A stretch of 64,000 nt of DNA from CBDBEU01 sp965204565. GTDB lineage: Bacteria; Pseudomonadota; Alphaproteobacteria; Rhizobiales; TMED25. Of this stretch, positions 1-9,193 are shown in pieces. Made by a program: the position numbers and the translations under genes. Under the pieces are notes generated by a model. That model worked only from the letters and a program-made list of their open reading frames with translations. It searched no databases and was not told the DNA's origin. Location: NCBI GenBank assembly GCA_965204565.1, contig CBDBEU010000005.1, forward strand, positions 1,798,001 through 1,862,000, read 5' to 3'. Every line of letters begins with the position of its first letter. Within the stretch, counting starts at the first letter, position 1.

Positions 1-1
1 G

Positions 2-544
2 GTTGCCCATGTGCAGGAGCTGAAACCCGATATTTGCAGCCTCGATATCGGCAGTTTCAATTTCGGACCCAACATTTTCGTCAACACCCCGCCCCACGTC
101 ACCAAAATGGCCGAGATGATCAGGGCCGCCGGCGTCAAACCCGAACTTGAGGTTTTCGATCTTGGCGGCGTTCGCCAGGCCCGCGCGATGGTCGAAGGCG
201 GGCACGTCGATCCGCCCTATCTTTTTCAGATATGCCTGGGCATTCCATGGGCCGCCGACGCTTCTGCTGAAATTATGACCACCATGCGCAATCAGCTTCC
301 TGAAGGCTCGATCTGGGCTTCGTTCGGCATATCGCGCCACAATTTCCCGATGATGGCCGAAGCGGTGATTCTCGGTGGCCATGTCAGGGTTGGGCTTGAG
401 GACAATCTCTATCTCGCGCGCGGTGAGCTGGCGCCCGGGAATGCCGCACTGGTCGAACGTGCGGTCTCGATCGTCGAGAATCTGGGCGAGAAGGTCGCAA
501 CGCCCGATAAAACGCGTGAACTTCTGAATCTGCCCAAACGCTAA
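2..544 (+). CDS. BKACE family protein (3-keto-5-aminohexanoate cleavage enzyme-like, DUF849), C-terminal part
   Basis: The reading frame is open from the window edge to a TAA at 542-544, so only about the last 180 residues are present and the start lies upstream. The residues LDIGSFNFG, a central PELEVFDLG strand and the closing GHVRVGLEDNLYL block are typical of BKACE proteins, Zn-dependent TIM-barrel enzymes that condense acetyl-CoA with beta-keto acids. The GLEDN segment near the end supports an intact C-terminus. The native beta-keto acid cannot be deduced. No downstream gene is coupled to it. Confidence 0.85.
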   Translation, partial: VAHVQELKPDICSLDIGSFNFGPNIFVNTPPHVTKMAEMIRAAGVKPELEVFDLGGVRQARAMVEGGHVDPPYLFQICLGIPWAADASAEIMTTMRNQLPEGSIWASFGISRHNFPMMAEAVILGGHVRVGLEDNLYLARGELAPGNAALVERAVSIVENLGEKVATPDKTRELLNLPKR

Positions 545-610
545 CGCGCCCGGCGAGGCATGATCCCGATCAGTATAGCCGATTGCAATGAGTTCCCTTG
601 CATACAAAAA

Positions 611-640
611 GGCTGCCGAGCGAAAAATCTCTCGGCAGCC
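611..640 (-). terminator. Rho-independent terminator, minus strand
   Basis: A perfect 10-bp stem (GGCTGCCGAG / CTCGGCAGCC) encloses a 10-nt loop. On the minus strand it is followed by TTTTT (plus-strand AAAAA at 606-610). It would end a leftward transcript carrying the small reading frame at 725-862. On the plus strand no T-run follows, so it is not a strong terminator for the BKACE gene. Confidence 0.7.
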
Positions 641-724
641 CTGATGGCGGTCGCTGTCTGCTTCAAGGTCCGCCGAAGCGGTTCCCTAAATGCGCGGCCT
701 ATCGCAGCCCCCGGCTTGTTATTC

Positions 725-862
725 TTATCCGCCGTGATACGGGCCGGGTCCGTGAATGTAGCACCAGATTGAACTGAGGAAACGATAGTCCGCGCAAGTC
801 GGTGCCGGTGGCGGAGTGTAGTCCGCCGCAACTGCAGGCGCTGCAATGCCAAGTTTCTTCAT
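725..862 (-). CDS. Putative 45-residue small protein
   Basis: Read on the minus strand, an ATG at 862 preceded by AAGGA opens a 45-codon frame starting MKKLGIAAPAVAADYTPPPAP and ending GPGPYHGG at a TAA (725-727). The start resembles a shortened export signal followed by a proline-rich mature start, as in small envelope proteins of Hyphomicrobiales. Two cysteines lie in the mature part (Cys23, Cys34). A minus-strand terminator lies 85 bp downstream. No family is recognised. The case rests on ribosome binding site, signal-like start and terminator, so it stays tentative. Confidence 0.35.
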   Translation of the reverse strand: MKKLGIAAPAVAADYTPPPAPTCADYRFLSSIWCYIHGPGPYHGG

Positions 863-892
863 ATTGCCGCTTCCTTGGAGTAACCCGCATAT

Positions 893-2503
893 CCCGGATG
901 GATTGACAGATTTGGCCTGATGGCTTCAGGTTTTCTGAAGCAATTCAAAGCATCAGGGACTGGTCATGGGTGGTTTGGCGGGTAAAGCTCCGGGGGGAGG
1001 GTCGATTTCAGCACCTTTAAACGTCGGTTTTGACCGGGATTGAAGCTCCGGTTCCACGGCGCAAAGCCTGGCTCGGATGGCGGCTTGTTGCTGTTTCGGG
1101 AACTGGACGATGCTCTGGGGCTGACCCGGATGGCGTCATGGGAACTTCGCGATAACCGCAGCGGCAGGAACCCCCGTCATGAACTGGCTGCCCTGTTCCG
1201 CCAGCCGGCTTGCCCGTGATCCGGTGATGAGGTTGATCGCCGGGCAGCGGAACCTTGATCATTACGCAGCATCAGAAAGCCAGATGGGGCGGTTCGAGAC
1301 AAATACTCTGAGCGCCTTCAAGAACCTGACGGCGCTGACCGATCTGTCCGGCAAATGGATTGATCGGGTCCAACGATTGCGCAAACGCCCCGATCTGATC
1401 CTGGACATCGACAGCTCCGAAAGCCCTGTTCACGGTAAGCAGGAAGCCTCGGCTTACAATGGTCACTTCGGCCGCAGCTTCTATCATCCGCTGTCCGTCT
1501 TCAATCGACATGGTGATCCGGAACGCTGTTCACTGCGTCCCGGCACTGTTCACAGTGCCCACGATTGGTAAGCCGTGCCTGACCCGATTATCAAGCGCTA
1601 TCGTTGGTCTGGCTTGTGGCGCAGATATCTGCGCGCTGATGCCGCTTTTGCCGTGCCTGGGTTGTTCGACTATCTGGAAGCCAATGACTTCGGCTATGCC
1701 ATCCGGCCGAGAGCCCACAAGGTTCTGGAGCGGCGCATTGCACATCTACTCCGGCGCAGACCGGGTGGAACGGCACTATGCCAATTTCACTTACCAGACA
1801 AAGAGCTGGAGCAAACCCCGTCGGGTTGTGGCCAGGGTGGAATGGTATCCAGGCGGGTTGTTTCCCCGGGCTGGTTTTGTAGTCACGACGCTGCCCGTTC
1901 CCGATGAGCGGGTGTTTGAGTTCTACAACCGGCGCGGAACTGCGGAGCAATACATCAAGCAAGGCAAATACGCCCTCAAATGGACACGGCTATCTTGCCA
2001 GAGCTTCAAGGCCAACCAGGTCCGGCTTCAGCTTCATGCTCTTGCCTGCAATATGGCGAACTTTCTGCGCACATTGGTCTTGCCAGCATCCATTGCCGAC
2101 CGGTCGCTGACGAGCCTGCGGGATCGGATGATCAAGGTTGGCGTAAAGGCAGTGCGTCCCGCCCGCTCCATTATCCTTCAGCTGGCCGAAGTCTCTGTTC
2201 CCAAGGACTTTTGGGCGCACCAGGGACCTTTGGGCGCAGATGCCGGCAACGATCACCGGCCTGAAGGCAAGGGCCCAGGCACCGTGATAGCCGATATCAT
2301 CCGCCATCACTTTGATTGTACGCCTGTTACACGCGAAGGCATGACCATGCCCGAAGCCTCGGAAAAACAATGGCTGTTCACCCGAGAGGCGTCAAAACCA
2401 TGGAAAACCGATCACACATCACACCACGCCTCAGAGGCCCTGGACAAAGGAGGCGTCTATGTCATCATTTCGATGGAAAGAGGCCCTATCTGGCAGATAT
2501 CGG
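893..2503 (+). mobile_element. IS1380-family element, degraded
   Basis: The right end is fixed by an inverted copy elsewhere (5137-5570): sequence identity stops at CCGATATCTGCCAGATAG (minus-strand reading from 2503). A similar sequence, with the shared core CAGAT...GGCC, occurs near 893-916 and is the likely left end. The interior carries a transposase reading frame broken several times. About 290 nt separate the transposase C-terminus from the right end. The left boundary is approximate. Confidence 0.7.
1045..2212 (+). pseudogene. IS1380-family transposase, multiply frameshifted
   Basis: Three plus-strand frames together spell one DDE transposase. GGLLLFRELDDALGLT opens it near 1075. SQMGRFETNTLSAF and LDIDSSESPVHGKQEASAYN follow in a frame covering 1179-1571. 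The frame at 1575-1760 gives DAAFAVPGLFDYLEANDFGY. The frame from about 1740 gives SWSKPRRVVARVEWYPGGLF, YNRRGTAEQYIKQGK and RLQLHALACNMANFLRTL. These blocks are characteristic of the IS1380 family. At least three indels prevent expression of one protein. Confidence 0.85.
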
Positions 2504-2590
2504 TTTAGTATGTGTGCCGCAATCGGAAGCGAGCATGCAACACGAAAGTCCATTCCAACGACCCGAGCCAACGTGTTTTCGACAATCGCC

Positions 2591-4044
2591 ATGTTTATTT
2601 CAGAAAGCCAGTTAAAAGAAATCATTAAATCTCCTCAGGCGGTCGCCATTGTCGGGGCCGGGCCTGCCGGAATCACTATCGCCATGGAGCTTGAGGCGCT
2701 CGGCGTCGAGTCATTGTTGCTCGAGGCCGGCGGTTTCGAGTTTCCCGATGAAGAGGCCAACAATCCCTATCGGGGCGAGGTCACCGGACGCCCATATTCG
2801 CTGGACGCTTCACGATTGCGCTATTTCGGCGGCACTTCCAATCACTGGGGGGGGTGCCGGCCTCTGGATCCTGAAGATTTTGTTAAAATCGATGGCCGGC
2901 CATTGAGCGGCTGGCCGATCGATTACAACACCGCATACGAACATCTGGAGCGCGCTCACGAACTATGTGAAATCGGCGGCAGAGGCTATGACGTCGAACA
3001 AATACCGCAAATCAAGGCGGGCACCTATTTGCCGCTCGACCCCGATAGCGGCTTCAGGAGCGGTATGTTTCGGTTCAGTCCTCCAACCCGTTTCGGTGAA
3101 CGGTATCGGGAAGCTATAGCCGGATCGAAAAAATACGCTGTGCGTTGAATGTCAATTTGCTTCGTGTGGCGCGCACCGACGGCAACAGATCAAGCCTGTT
3201 GGTGAAATTACCGTCGGAACGAGAGGTGACGATCAAGGCCAGGGCATTGGTGCTGTCGATGGGCGGTATTGAAAATGCGCGCTATTTGTTGGCGTCCAAT
3301 CTGGTTGCGGCCCAACCGTTTGGCAGCGACTGGAACGGCCAATGCTTCATGGAACATTTCGGCTATCCAGCCAGTGCTATTTATACCAAAACAGGATATG
3401 ATTATTACACCAGAGAAATAAACAATCGAGGTGTCGTCGAGCGCGTGAAAATGCTTATTACTACATCTGCCAAACATCTAGAAGAGGGCAGATCGAATAT
3501 AATGATGACCTTCCATCCGCACACCAAAGAAGATGAATTGATAAAAAAGGATTATGCCACCAACAAAATTTTATCGAGATAATCGGACCAAGGATTTATG
3601 AATTATTTGTTATGCACTGGCGGAACAAGACCGAATCGGATGAGTCATGTCGCGTTGAGCGACAATAAAGATATCCACGGCGTTAACCGTATAAAACTCA
3701 ACTGGCATGTGCCGGACGACGACTTCAGGCAAATAGACCGGTTTACTGAATTGTTTGGCTATTATATTGGCTATAAAGGCCTTGGACGGCTGAAAAGAAG
3801 GAAGCACCCTGAGATTCCTAAGCCCGGGAAAGCTTTATCGACCGGCATGCATCATATGGGTACGACGCGCATGGCCGAATCGGAAGCGACCGGAGTGGTC
3901 GATACCGATTGCAGGGTTTTTAATTCCGACGATGTTTTCATCGCGGGCAGTTCGGTGTTTCCGACTGCGGGTTATTCCAACCCGACCCTGACGATTGTGG
4001 CATTGGCTGTGAGATTGGCTAAACACCTGAGGAAAATCGTTTGA
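2591..4044 (+). pseudogene. GMC-type FAD-dependent oxidoreductase, frameshifted
   Basis: From ATG 2591 the protein starts with an FAD-binding Rossmann motif (VAIVGAGPAGITIAMELEAL) and continues through the RYFGGTSNHWGG block that contacts the flavin in GMC enzymes. The frame ends at a TGA at 3146. Homology resumes in another frame (LSMGGIENARYLLASN, then an in-frame TAA at 3580-3582) and resumes after about 3620 with SHVALSDN and the C-terminal GMC domain (HHMGTTRMAE; GSSVFPTAGYSNPTLT, which carries the catalytic His/Asn region). At least three lesions make it inactive. Base composition is AT-richer than the flanks, suggesting transfer. It lies between inverted IS1380 ends and is directly followed by a Tat-signal gene, probably its former partner. 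Confidence 0.85.
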
Positions 4045-4047
4045 TTG

Positions 4048-5135
4048 ATGGCAATGATCGGTCGTAGAGAATTTCTGCTCGGAACGATTGCCTTCTCGGC
4101 CGGTTGGCTGGGGGCGACCGCCTTGCCTTATATATACGACTCTACCAGCCGTCCGCCATCTCAACGAATCGTTTTCCGGCCCGAGCAATTACAACACCTT
4201 GCTCTGAATCTTAAGGGGCTCGGGTCATTGGATAAAATTCCGCCCGGGAATTCAGATCGATTGGAGGATGAGCTATTAAGGCGCATTAATCAGGACGAAT
4301 TGTCAGATGTTGCCAATCTGGACCGGCGTATTTTGCGTTTGATCGAGCAGGATTTTCTCAATCGACGCACCGCGCTCATGGAAGACTGGATGTTCGCCGA
4401 TACCGAAGTCAAGCTGTTGTCCTATAAAAAAGAATTGCACGCTAAAACAGGGCGCGATTATGTTGCAAAAAATGAAAAAAGCTCTTTTGATACAGCAATA
4501 ACGGCCACTTTCCTGAAAATAAAAAATGGGGTCCGAAAGAGACATGTATCGGAACGCCATTCAATAAACAATCCGGTGGTCATTCGAGCAATTATTTTAT
4601 AAATGAAAATTATGTCGGGCTGATCGATATTTATTTCGGACACCACAAAATAAAAACTTATTTCAAAGGACGATTGGTGAATACGAAAATAGACGGCATG
4701 ATGTTTGATGAATTAACGAAAGAGGTGGCCGAATACGACGTCTTTATGTATGATCCGCACCGAAACATAAAACAAAAATTAGGCGTGTTTGCCGTTAAGT
4801 CGACCGAAGGGCAAACGGCAACGACGACCGGCCAAACGTCCAAGGCTTTTGGTGAAATCGTCGGTTGGGGTCCGAAGCGGACAAGGCGGCTGACAGCGTT
4901 CAACGTTCAAAAGGACGGTGCGTCTTCTATCGGAATAGAAATTCCATGTTCACCGGCCGATACTCGTGTATTGTTCGGCGGGGTCGAGCTTTCTGCCAAG
5001 GTAAGAAATGGCGGTATCACTGCAAAACTGGATGATTTATCCCTTCTCCAGCAAATCGGGAGTAAAGAACTGGTGCTTGATAGCAAATCCGCCGGTGAAA
5101 GGATTCTGGTCGGCCAATTTGAAATAATGGAATAA
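4048..5135 (+). pseudogene. Tat-exported protein of unknown function, one frameshift
   Basis: The first frame (ATG 4048 or 4054, to 4602) begins IGRREFLLGT followed by a hydrophobic stretch, a twin-arginine signal peptide. Codons remain meaningful to about 4525 in this frame. From 4521 the -1 frame reads KKWGPKETCIGTPFNK, then YVGLIDIYFGHHKIKTYF, and continues without stop to 5135. One protein of about 360 residues is therefore split at an A6 run (4521-4526). No family is recognised. It begins 3 bp after the GMC gene stop, so it was probably co-transcribed, perhaps as a periplasmic partner. Composition is AT-rich like the GMC gene. A sequencing or replication slip in the A-run is the simplest cause. 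Confidence 0.6.
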
Positions 5136-5136
5136 T

Positions 5137-5570
5137 CCGATATCTGCCAGATAGGGCCTCTTTCCATCGAAATGATGACATAGACGCCTCCTTTGTCCAA
5201 GGCCTCTGAGGCGTGGTGTGATGTGTGATCGGTTTTCCATGGTTTTGACGCCTCTCGGGTGAACAGCCATTGTTTTTCCGAGGCTTCGGGCATGGTCATG
5301 CCTTCGCGTGTAACAGGCGTACAATCAAAGTGATGGCGGATGATATCGGCTATCACGGTGCCTGGGCCCTTGCCTTCAGGCCGGTGATCGTTGCCGGCAT
5401 CTGCGCCCAAAGGTCCCTGGTGCGCCCAAAAGTCCTTGGGAACAGAGACTTCGGCCAGCTGAAGGATCCAGCTGAAGGATAATGGAGCGGGCGGGACGCA
5501 CTGCCTTTACGCCAACCCTGATCATCCGATCCCGCAGGCTCGTCAGCGACCGGTCGGCAATGGATGCTGG
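5137..5570 (-). mobile_element. IS1380 right-end fragment, inverted relative to the first copy
   Basis: This is a reverse-complement copy of 2083-2503: the last part of the transposase gene plus the 290-nt tail and terminal repeat. It differs mainly by a 13-nt duplication (AGCTGAAGGATCC unit near 5458-5480). The rest of the element is missing; identity ends at 5570. With the copy at 893-2503 it brackets the GMC/Tat cassette in inverted orientation, as in a composite transposon. Confidence 0.85.
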
Positions 5571-5720
5571 ATAATTGATCAGGATCACCTGCAGAACCCT
5601 CTCTGAGCGTCTTCTGAGTGGTTTTTGATATGAAAACCCGCACAGAACACTAAAGCGTCTTGGTCGGGGATTGGTCGAGGGGTCTCACGGCATAGGGTGT
5701 TATTGGATTAAGAGTCAGCT

Positions 5721-6908
5721 GGACGCCCTGACCCCCTGGTTTTGAGCGTGTTGGCGTGATTCCGTGGGGATATCGGCGACAGAGGGTACGATGGCTGCAC
5801 AGCACGGGTTGTTCGATCCGGATGAAGCGGTATGCGGCGTTATCGAAGGCGGGAGATCCGCTGGAGCGGCCTGCCGGGGTTATCGACTTCGAGCTCTTCC
5901 GGCCAGAGTTGGATGCGACGCTCGATCGTTCCGATGGCAGGCAATGCGGGCGCCCGCCGATGGACCAGGTCCTCATGTTCAAGGTGCCGGTGATCCAGGC
6001 GCTCTACGGTCTGTCGGATGCGCAGGCGGCGTTGCACATCATAGACCGGCGCGGTGGAGAAACTCTTCGCCCGGTTCGACGCGCATCTTGAGGACGCCGG
6101 ATATCTCGCCCGGATATCTCGCCATGGGCGGGCAGATCGTCGATGCCACCATCGTGGCGGCCCCGCGCCGGCGCATGACCGATGCCGGGAAGGAGATCGT
6201 CAAGGGCGGGGGCATCCCGCCTGATTGGCAGGCCAATCCCCGGAAACCGGCGCAAAAGGATCGCGACGCGCGTTGGACACTCAAGCGAGGGCGCAGGAAG
6301 ACGCGCCCGGACGGCACGGCGACGGGCGCAATCGCCACGCCGGTGTTCGGCTGCAAATCCCATATCGATGCCGACCGGCGCCACGGCTTCGTCCGGACAT
6401 GGATCGTCACCGACGCCACCCGGCATGACGGACGCGTAGCGGGCGGGCTTCCGGATCAGGCGAACACCGGCTCGACTGTCCGGGCGGACGCGGCGTATCG
6501 GTCGCAGAAGAACGAGAAGAAAATCGCCCGGGCCGGGCTGACCCCGCAGGTCCATTTCCGCCGCCCGCCCGGCAAGCCGATGCCCGTGCATCACGAGAGG
6601 GCCAATGCCGCAGGGTCGAAGGTCCGATCCGCGATCGAACATCCCTTCGCCGGGATGAAGGCACGAACGGGGCTCTTCGTCCGCACCATCGGCATCGACC
6701 GGGCGAGGGCCAGGATCGGCATGGCCAACATCGCATTCAACATGAGACGGCTCCTGTTCCGGGAGCGCAAAGGCGCCGTGGCATAGCCCGGCCCCGGCGA
6801 AACCGAATCCCGAACCACAACCCAGGCAAAGGGCCGACCCGCATCGCGGCCGTAAATGCGCTCTCGTCACCCGATCCCAGGCAGCAGACAGGGGGCTGCA
6901 GGGTGTCC
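5721..6908 (+). mobile_element. IS5-family element with 4-bp target duplication
   Basis: The left end GGACGCCCTG and the inverted right end GGACACCCTG (minus-strand reading from 6908) form terminal repeats. AGCT is duplicated at 5717-5720 and 6909-6912, matching the 4-bp duplications of many IS5 elements. Size is 1188 bp. A fragment of a related copy lies at 51549-51842. Confidence 0.75.
5790..6786 (+). pseudogene. IS5-family transposase, frameshifted with an internal deletion
   Basis: The N-terminal part lies in one frame (GDPLERPAGVIDFELFRPEL, then QALYGLSDAQAALHI) up to about 6060. The main catalytic part lies in another frame from about 6120: AMGGQIVDATIVAAPRRRMT, FGCKSHIDADRRHGFVRTW, TDATRHDGR, KVRSAIEHPFAGMKARTGLF. 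A segment between these parts, normally holding the residues that precede the first catalytic Asp, is deleted. The domain order fits IS5 DDE transposases. Confidence 0.85.
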
Positions 6909-7156
6909 AGCTGCTCTACCAACTGATCTATGCGCCAGTAAATCTCAACGCAGGTCACACATTACGAATGACGACGGATCAATCAAACTCCCAAATGGTT
7001 AATTTCGACCGGCAAAAATCGCCAAGCAAGCACAGCCACACACCGGCGAGCAAAAATGCCGGGCACCCCGCATCGGCATTGCAGAATAGGCTTTTCAGCG
7101 TCTCCAGCTTCTGCTTCACTGTTGAAAAGCTAGGCGAATCGACAGGACCCTTTTCC

Positions 7157-8017
7157 GTGCAACAGGCAGCGACAACTCTTTCCGTCAAAGGCTACCGGTT
7201 CCTCGATGTCAGGCGAATTGCCGGCTCACTGGGCGCGGAAGTTCACGGCATCGACCTCAACGATCTGAATCAGGAAAAATTTGACGAGATCTATCGCGCC
7301 TTTGTTGAAAATCAGGTGATTTTCCTGCGCGCTCAGCAGATCGATCCGGATACCTATCTCGCCTTCGCCAAGCGCTGGGGCAAGATTGCCATTTACCCCT
7401 ATATGAAGGGGCTCGACAGCCATCCAGAGATCCTTCAGATCCTGAAAAGCGAGGCCGATACCTACGCGTTCGGCAATGCCTGGCACACCGATTCGAGTTT
7501 TCTGCCGATACCACCCAAGGCCACGATGCTGCATGCCGTCGAGCTACCGCCGGCCGGGGGAGACACCATGTTCTCCAGCCTCTACCATGCCTATGACACA
7601 CTTTCCGACGGCATGAAGAATATGCTGGCGCCCTTGCGCGCGCTCTGCGTCGGCGATGCGCCAATCCGTCGGTTCACCGAAGTGGCGGGCATGACCCGGC
7701 GCGACCCCGGCAACGAGAAGGTCCAGGCACTGCACCCGATTGTGCGCACCCATCCCGACACCGGCCGCAAGGCACTCTATATCGGCCATCATGCGGTCGA
7801 AATCGACGGCATGACGCGCGAGGAATCAGCCCCCCTGTTCAACTATCTCCTGGCCCACGCAACACGGCCGGAATTCACCTGCCGCCTTGCCTGGCAGCCA
7901 AATTCGATCGCCGTCTGGGATAACCGCTGCACACTGCACTATGCCGTTGACGACTATTTTGGTCATCGCCGGCGCATGAACCGAATCATCATCGAAGGCG
8001 AGGAGGCACCTTACTGA
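7157..8017 (+). CDS. TauD/TfdA-family Fe(II)/2-oxoglutarate dioxygenase
   Basis: The frame is open from 6968, but the first 60 codons look non-coding; homology begins at GYRFLDVRRIAGSLGAEVHG. A GTG at 7157 is the best start, giving 286 residues. The iron-binding facial triad is visible as WHTDSSF (His-x-Asp) and the distal His in DNRCTLHYAV, followed by the 2-oxoglutarate-binding Arg in RRRMNRIII. Such enzymes hydroxylate small sulfonates, herbicide-like acids or related compounds; the substrate is unknown. It is the first gene of a plus-strand group with a 2-hydroxyacid dehydrogenase, a ketopantoate-reductase-like protein and RidA, which suggests breakdown of an unusual organic acid or amide. 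Confidence 0.85.
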   Translation: MQQAATTLSVKGYRFLDVRRIAGSLGAEVHGIDLNDLNQEKFDEIYRAFVENQVIFLRAQQIDPDTYLAFAKRWGKIAIYPYMKGLDSHPEILQILKSEADTYAFGNAWHTDSSFLPIPPKATMLHAVELPPAGGDTMFSSLYHAYDTLSDGMKNMLAPLRALCVGDAPIRRFTEVAGMTRRDPGNEKVQALHPIVRTHPDTGRKALYIGHHAVEIDGMTREESAPLFNYLLAHATRPEFTCRLAWQPNSIAVWDNRCTLHYAVDDYFGHRRRMNRIIIEGEEAPY

Positions 8018-8141
8018 GGCTTGCCATCAGCTATCCGTGCAGAGCCTCCCCTTCCCTGAATATCGAGCGCCGCCGCAAAACCCGCCCTTTGGACAGTGAC
8101 GACGCGTTCCGATCCTTCCCCGCCCCCTCTTGGAGAGTCAG

Positions 8142-9140
8142 ATGACCAACAAAGTGCGTGCGATGGTCTCACCTGAACAATGGGGCGATGTCGATCCCCT
8201 GTCGCGTACCATGCTGGAAGATGAAGGCATCGAGCTCATACGCAATACCGAGCGCCGTCTTTTGGTCGAACACGAAATGGTCGAACTGATCCAGGGCTGC
8301 GATGTCGCAATTTCCGGCGCCGAGCCCACAACCCGCGCGGTGATCGCCGCCGCACCGGATCTGCGCTTCATCTCCAAGGCGTCTGTCGGCCTTGATTCAA
8401 CCGATCTCCTTTATGCGCGCGAGCGCGGAATTCCGGTCGCCTATGTTGGCGGCGCCAATGCCCAGGCCGTGACCGAATTGACCATCAGTCACATTCTGAC
8501 CCTGATCCGAGGCGTGCAGAAGGGTGATGCCTATCTGCGCCGCGGTGAGTGGGTTCGTGTCATGGGCCGTTCCATGGAAGAACTCACCACCGGAATAATA
8601 GGCGTTGGCCGCATCGGCGGGCGGGTCGCGCGGTTGTTGGCTTTCATGGGCGCGAAAGTCATCGCCAATGATATCGAGCCCAATGAGGAACTGGGCGCCG
8701 AGATCGGTCTTGAGTGGGTTGAAAAGGACGAGCTGTTTGCCCGTTCGGATGTGATCTGCCTGCATGTGCCAAAAGCACCTTCGACACTCAACCTGATTTC
8801 GGCCGAGACCGTCGCACAGATGAAGGACGGCGCCCTGATCATCAATACCGCGCGCGGCGGGCTGATCGATGAACCGGTGCTGGCCGAGGCGTTACGCTCA
8901 GGCAAGCTGGCCGGCGCCGGTCTCGATTGTTTCTCCGCGGAGCCGTATCAGGGAGAACTGGCAGCACTCGAAAATGTCATCATGACCACGCATATGGGCG
9001 CCAATACCCGCTCTTCGCGTGCGCGCATGGAGCGCTGGGCGGCTGAAAACCTCATCTGCTTTCTGCGCGGTGATCCCGTTCCGGGTCTCGTACCCGATAG
9101 CGAGTATGAACTTCAGGCAGCCATGGCGGCCTTGACGTAA
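8142..9140 (+). CDS. D-isomer-specific 2-hydroxyacid dehydrogenase
   Basis: A GGAGA box precedes ATG 8142; the 332-residue product starts MTNKVRAMVSPEQWGD. The NAD-binding motif GVGRIGGRVARLLAFMGAKV lies near residue 150, followed by an acidic residue in NDIEP that favours NAD(H). The catalytic Arg is in NTARGGLIDE, the Glu in AEPYQGELA and the His in TTHMGANTRSS. It resembles phosphoglycerate or hydroxypyruvate dehydrogenases but lacks the ACT domain of long SerA forms. It lies 124 bp after the TauD-like gene and 53 bp before the next gene. Confidence 0.9.
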   Translation: MTNKVRAMVSPEQWGDVDPLSRTMLEDEGIELIRNTERRLLVEHEMVELIQGCDVAISGAEPTTRAVIAAAPDLRFISKASVGLDSTDLLYARERGIPVAYVGGANAQAVTELTISHILTLIRGVQKGDAYLRRGEWVRVMGRSMEELTTGIIGVGRIGGRVARLLAFMGAKVIANDIEPNEELGAEIGLEWVEKDELFARSDVICLHVPKAPSTLNLISAETVAQMKDGALIINTARGGLIDEPVLAEALRSGKLAGAGLDCFSAEPYQGELAALENVIMTTHMGANTRSSRARMERWAAENLICFLRGDPVPGLVPDSEYELQAAMAALT

Positions 9141-9193
9141 GCTATAAAAAGCGCCGGTGGCGCACACCAAAGACCAATGCGGGGATCAGCATC

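Larger units (their letters stand above)
5706..6937 (-). pseudogene. tRNA-Lys(CTT) 5' half, split by an IS5-family element
   Basis: Excising 5721-6908 plus one 4-bp target duplication joins minus-strand 6937-6909 to 5716-5706. The product reads like the first 40 nt of tRNA-Lys: an acceptor strand TGGCGCA, TA, a D-arm with AGTTGGTAGAGC, an anticodon stem GCTGA and loop CTCTTAA (anticodon CTT). One D-stem base is changed (GATC for GCTC). After the anticodon loop the sequence diverges, and no T-arm or CCA end follows. It is a half-gene, perhaps an old attachment site. Confidence 0.6.

Noticed and set aside
541..890. 103- and 63-codon minus-strand frames near 541-890
   Set aside because: No ribosome site or protein-like composition. 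The 45-codon frame at 725-862 is the better candidate in this stretch.
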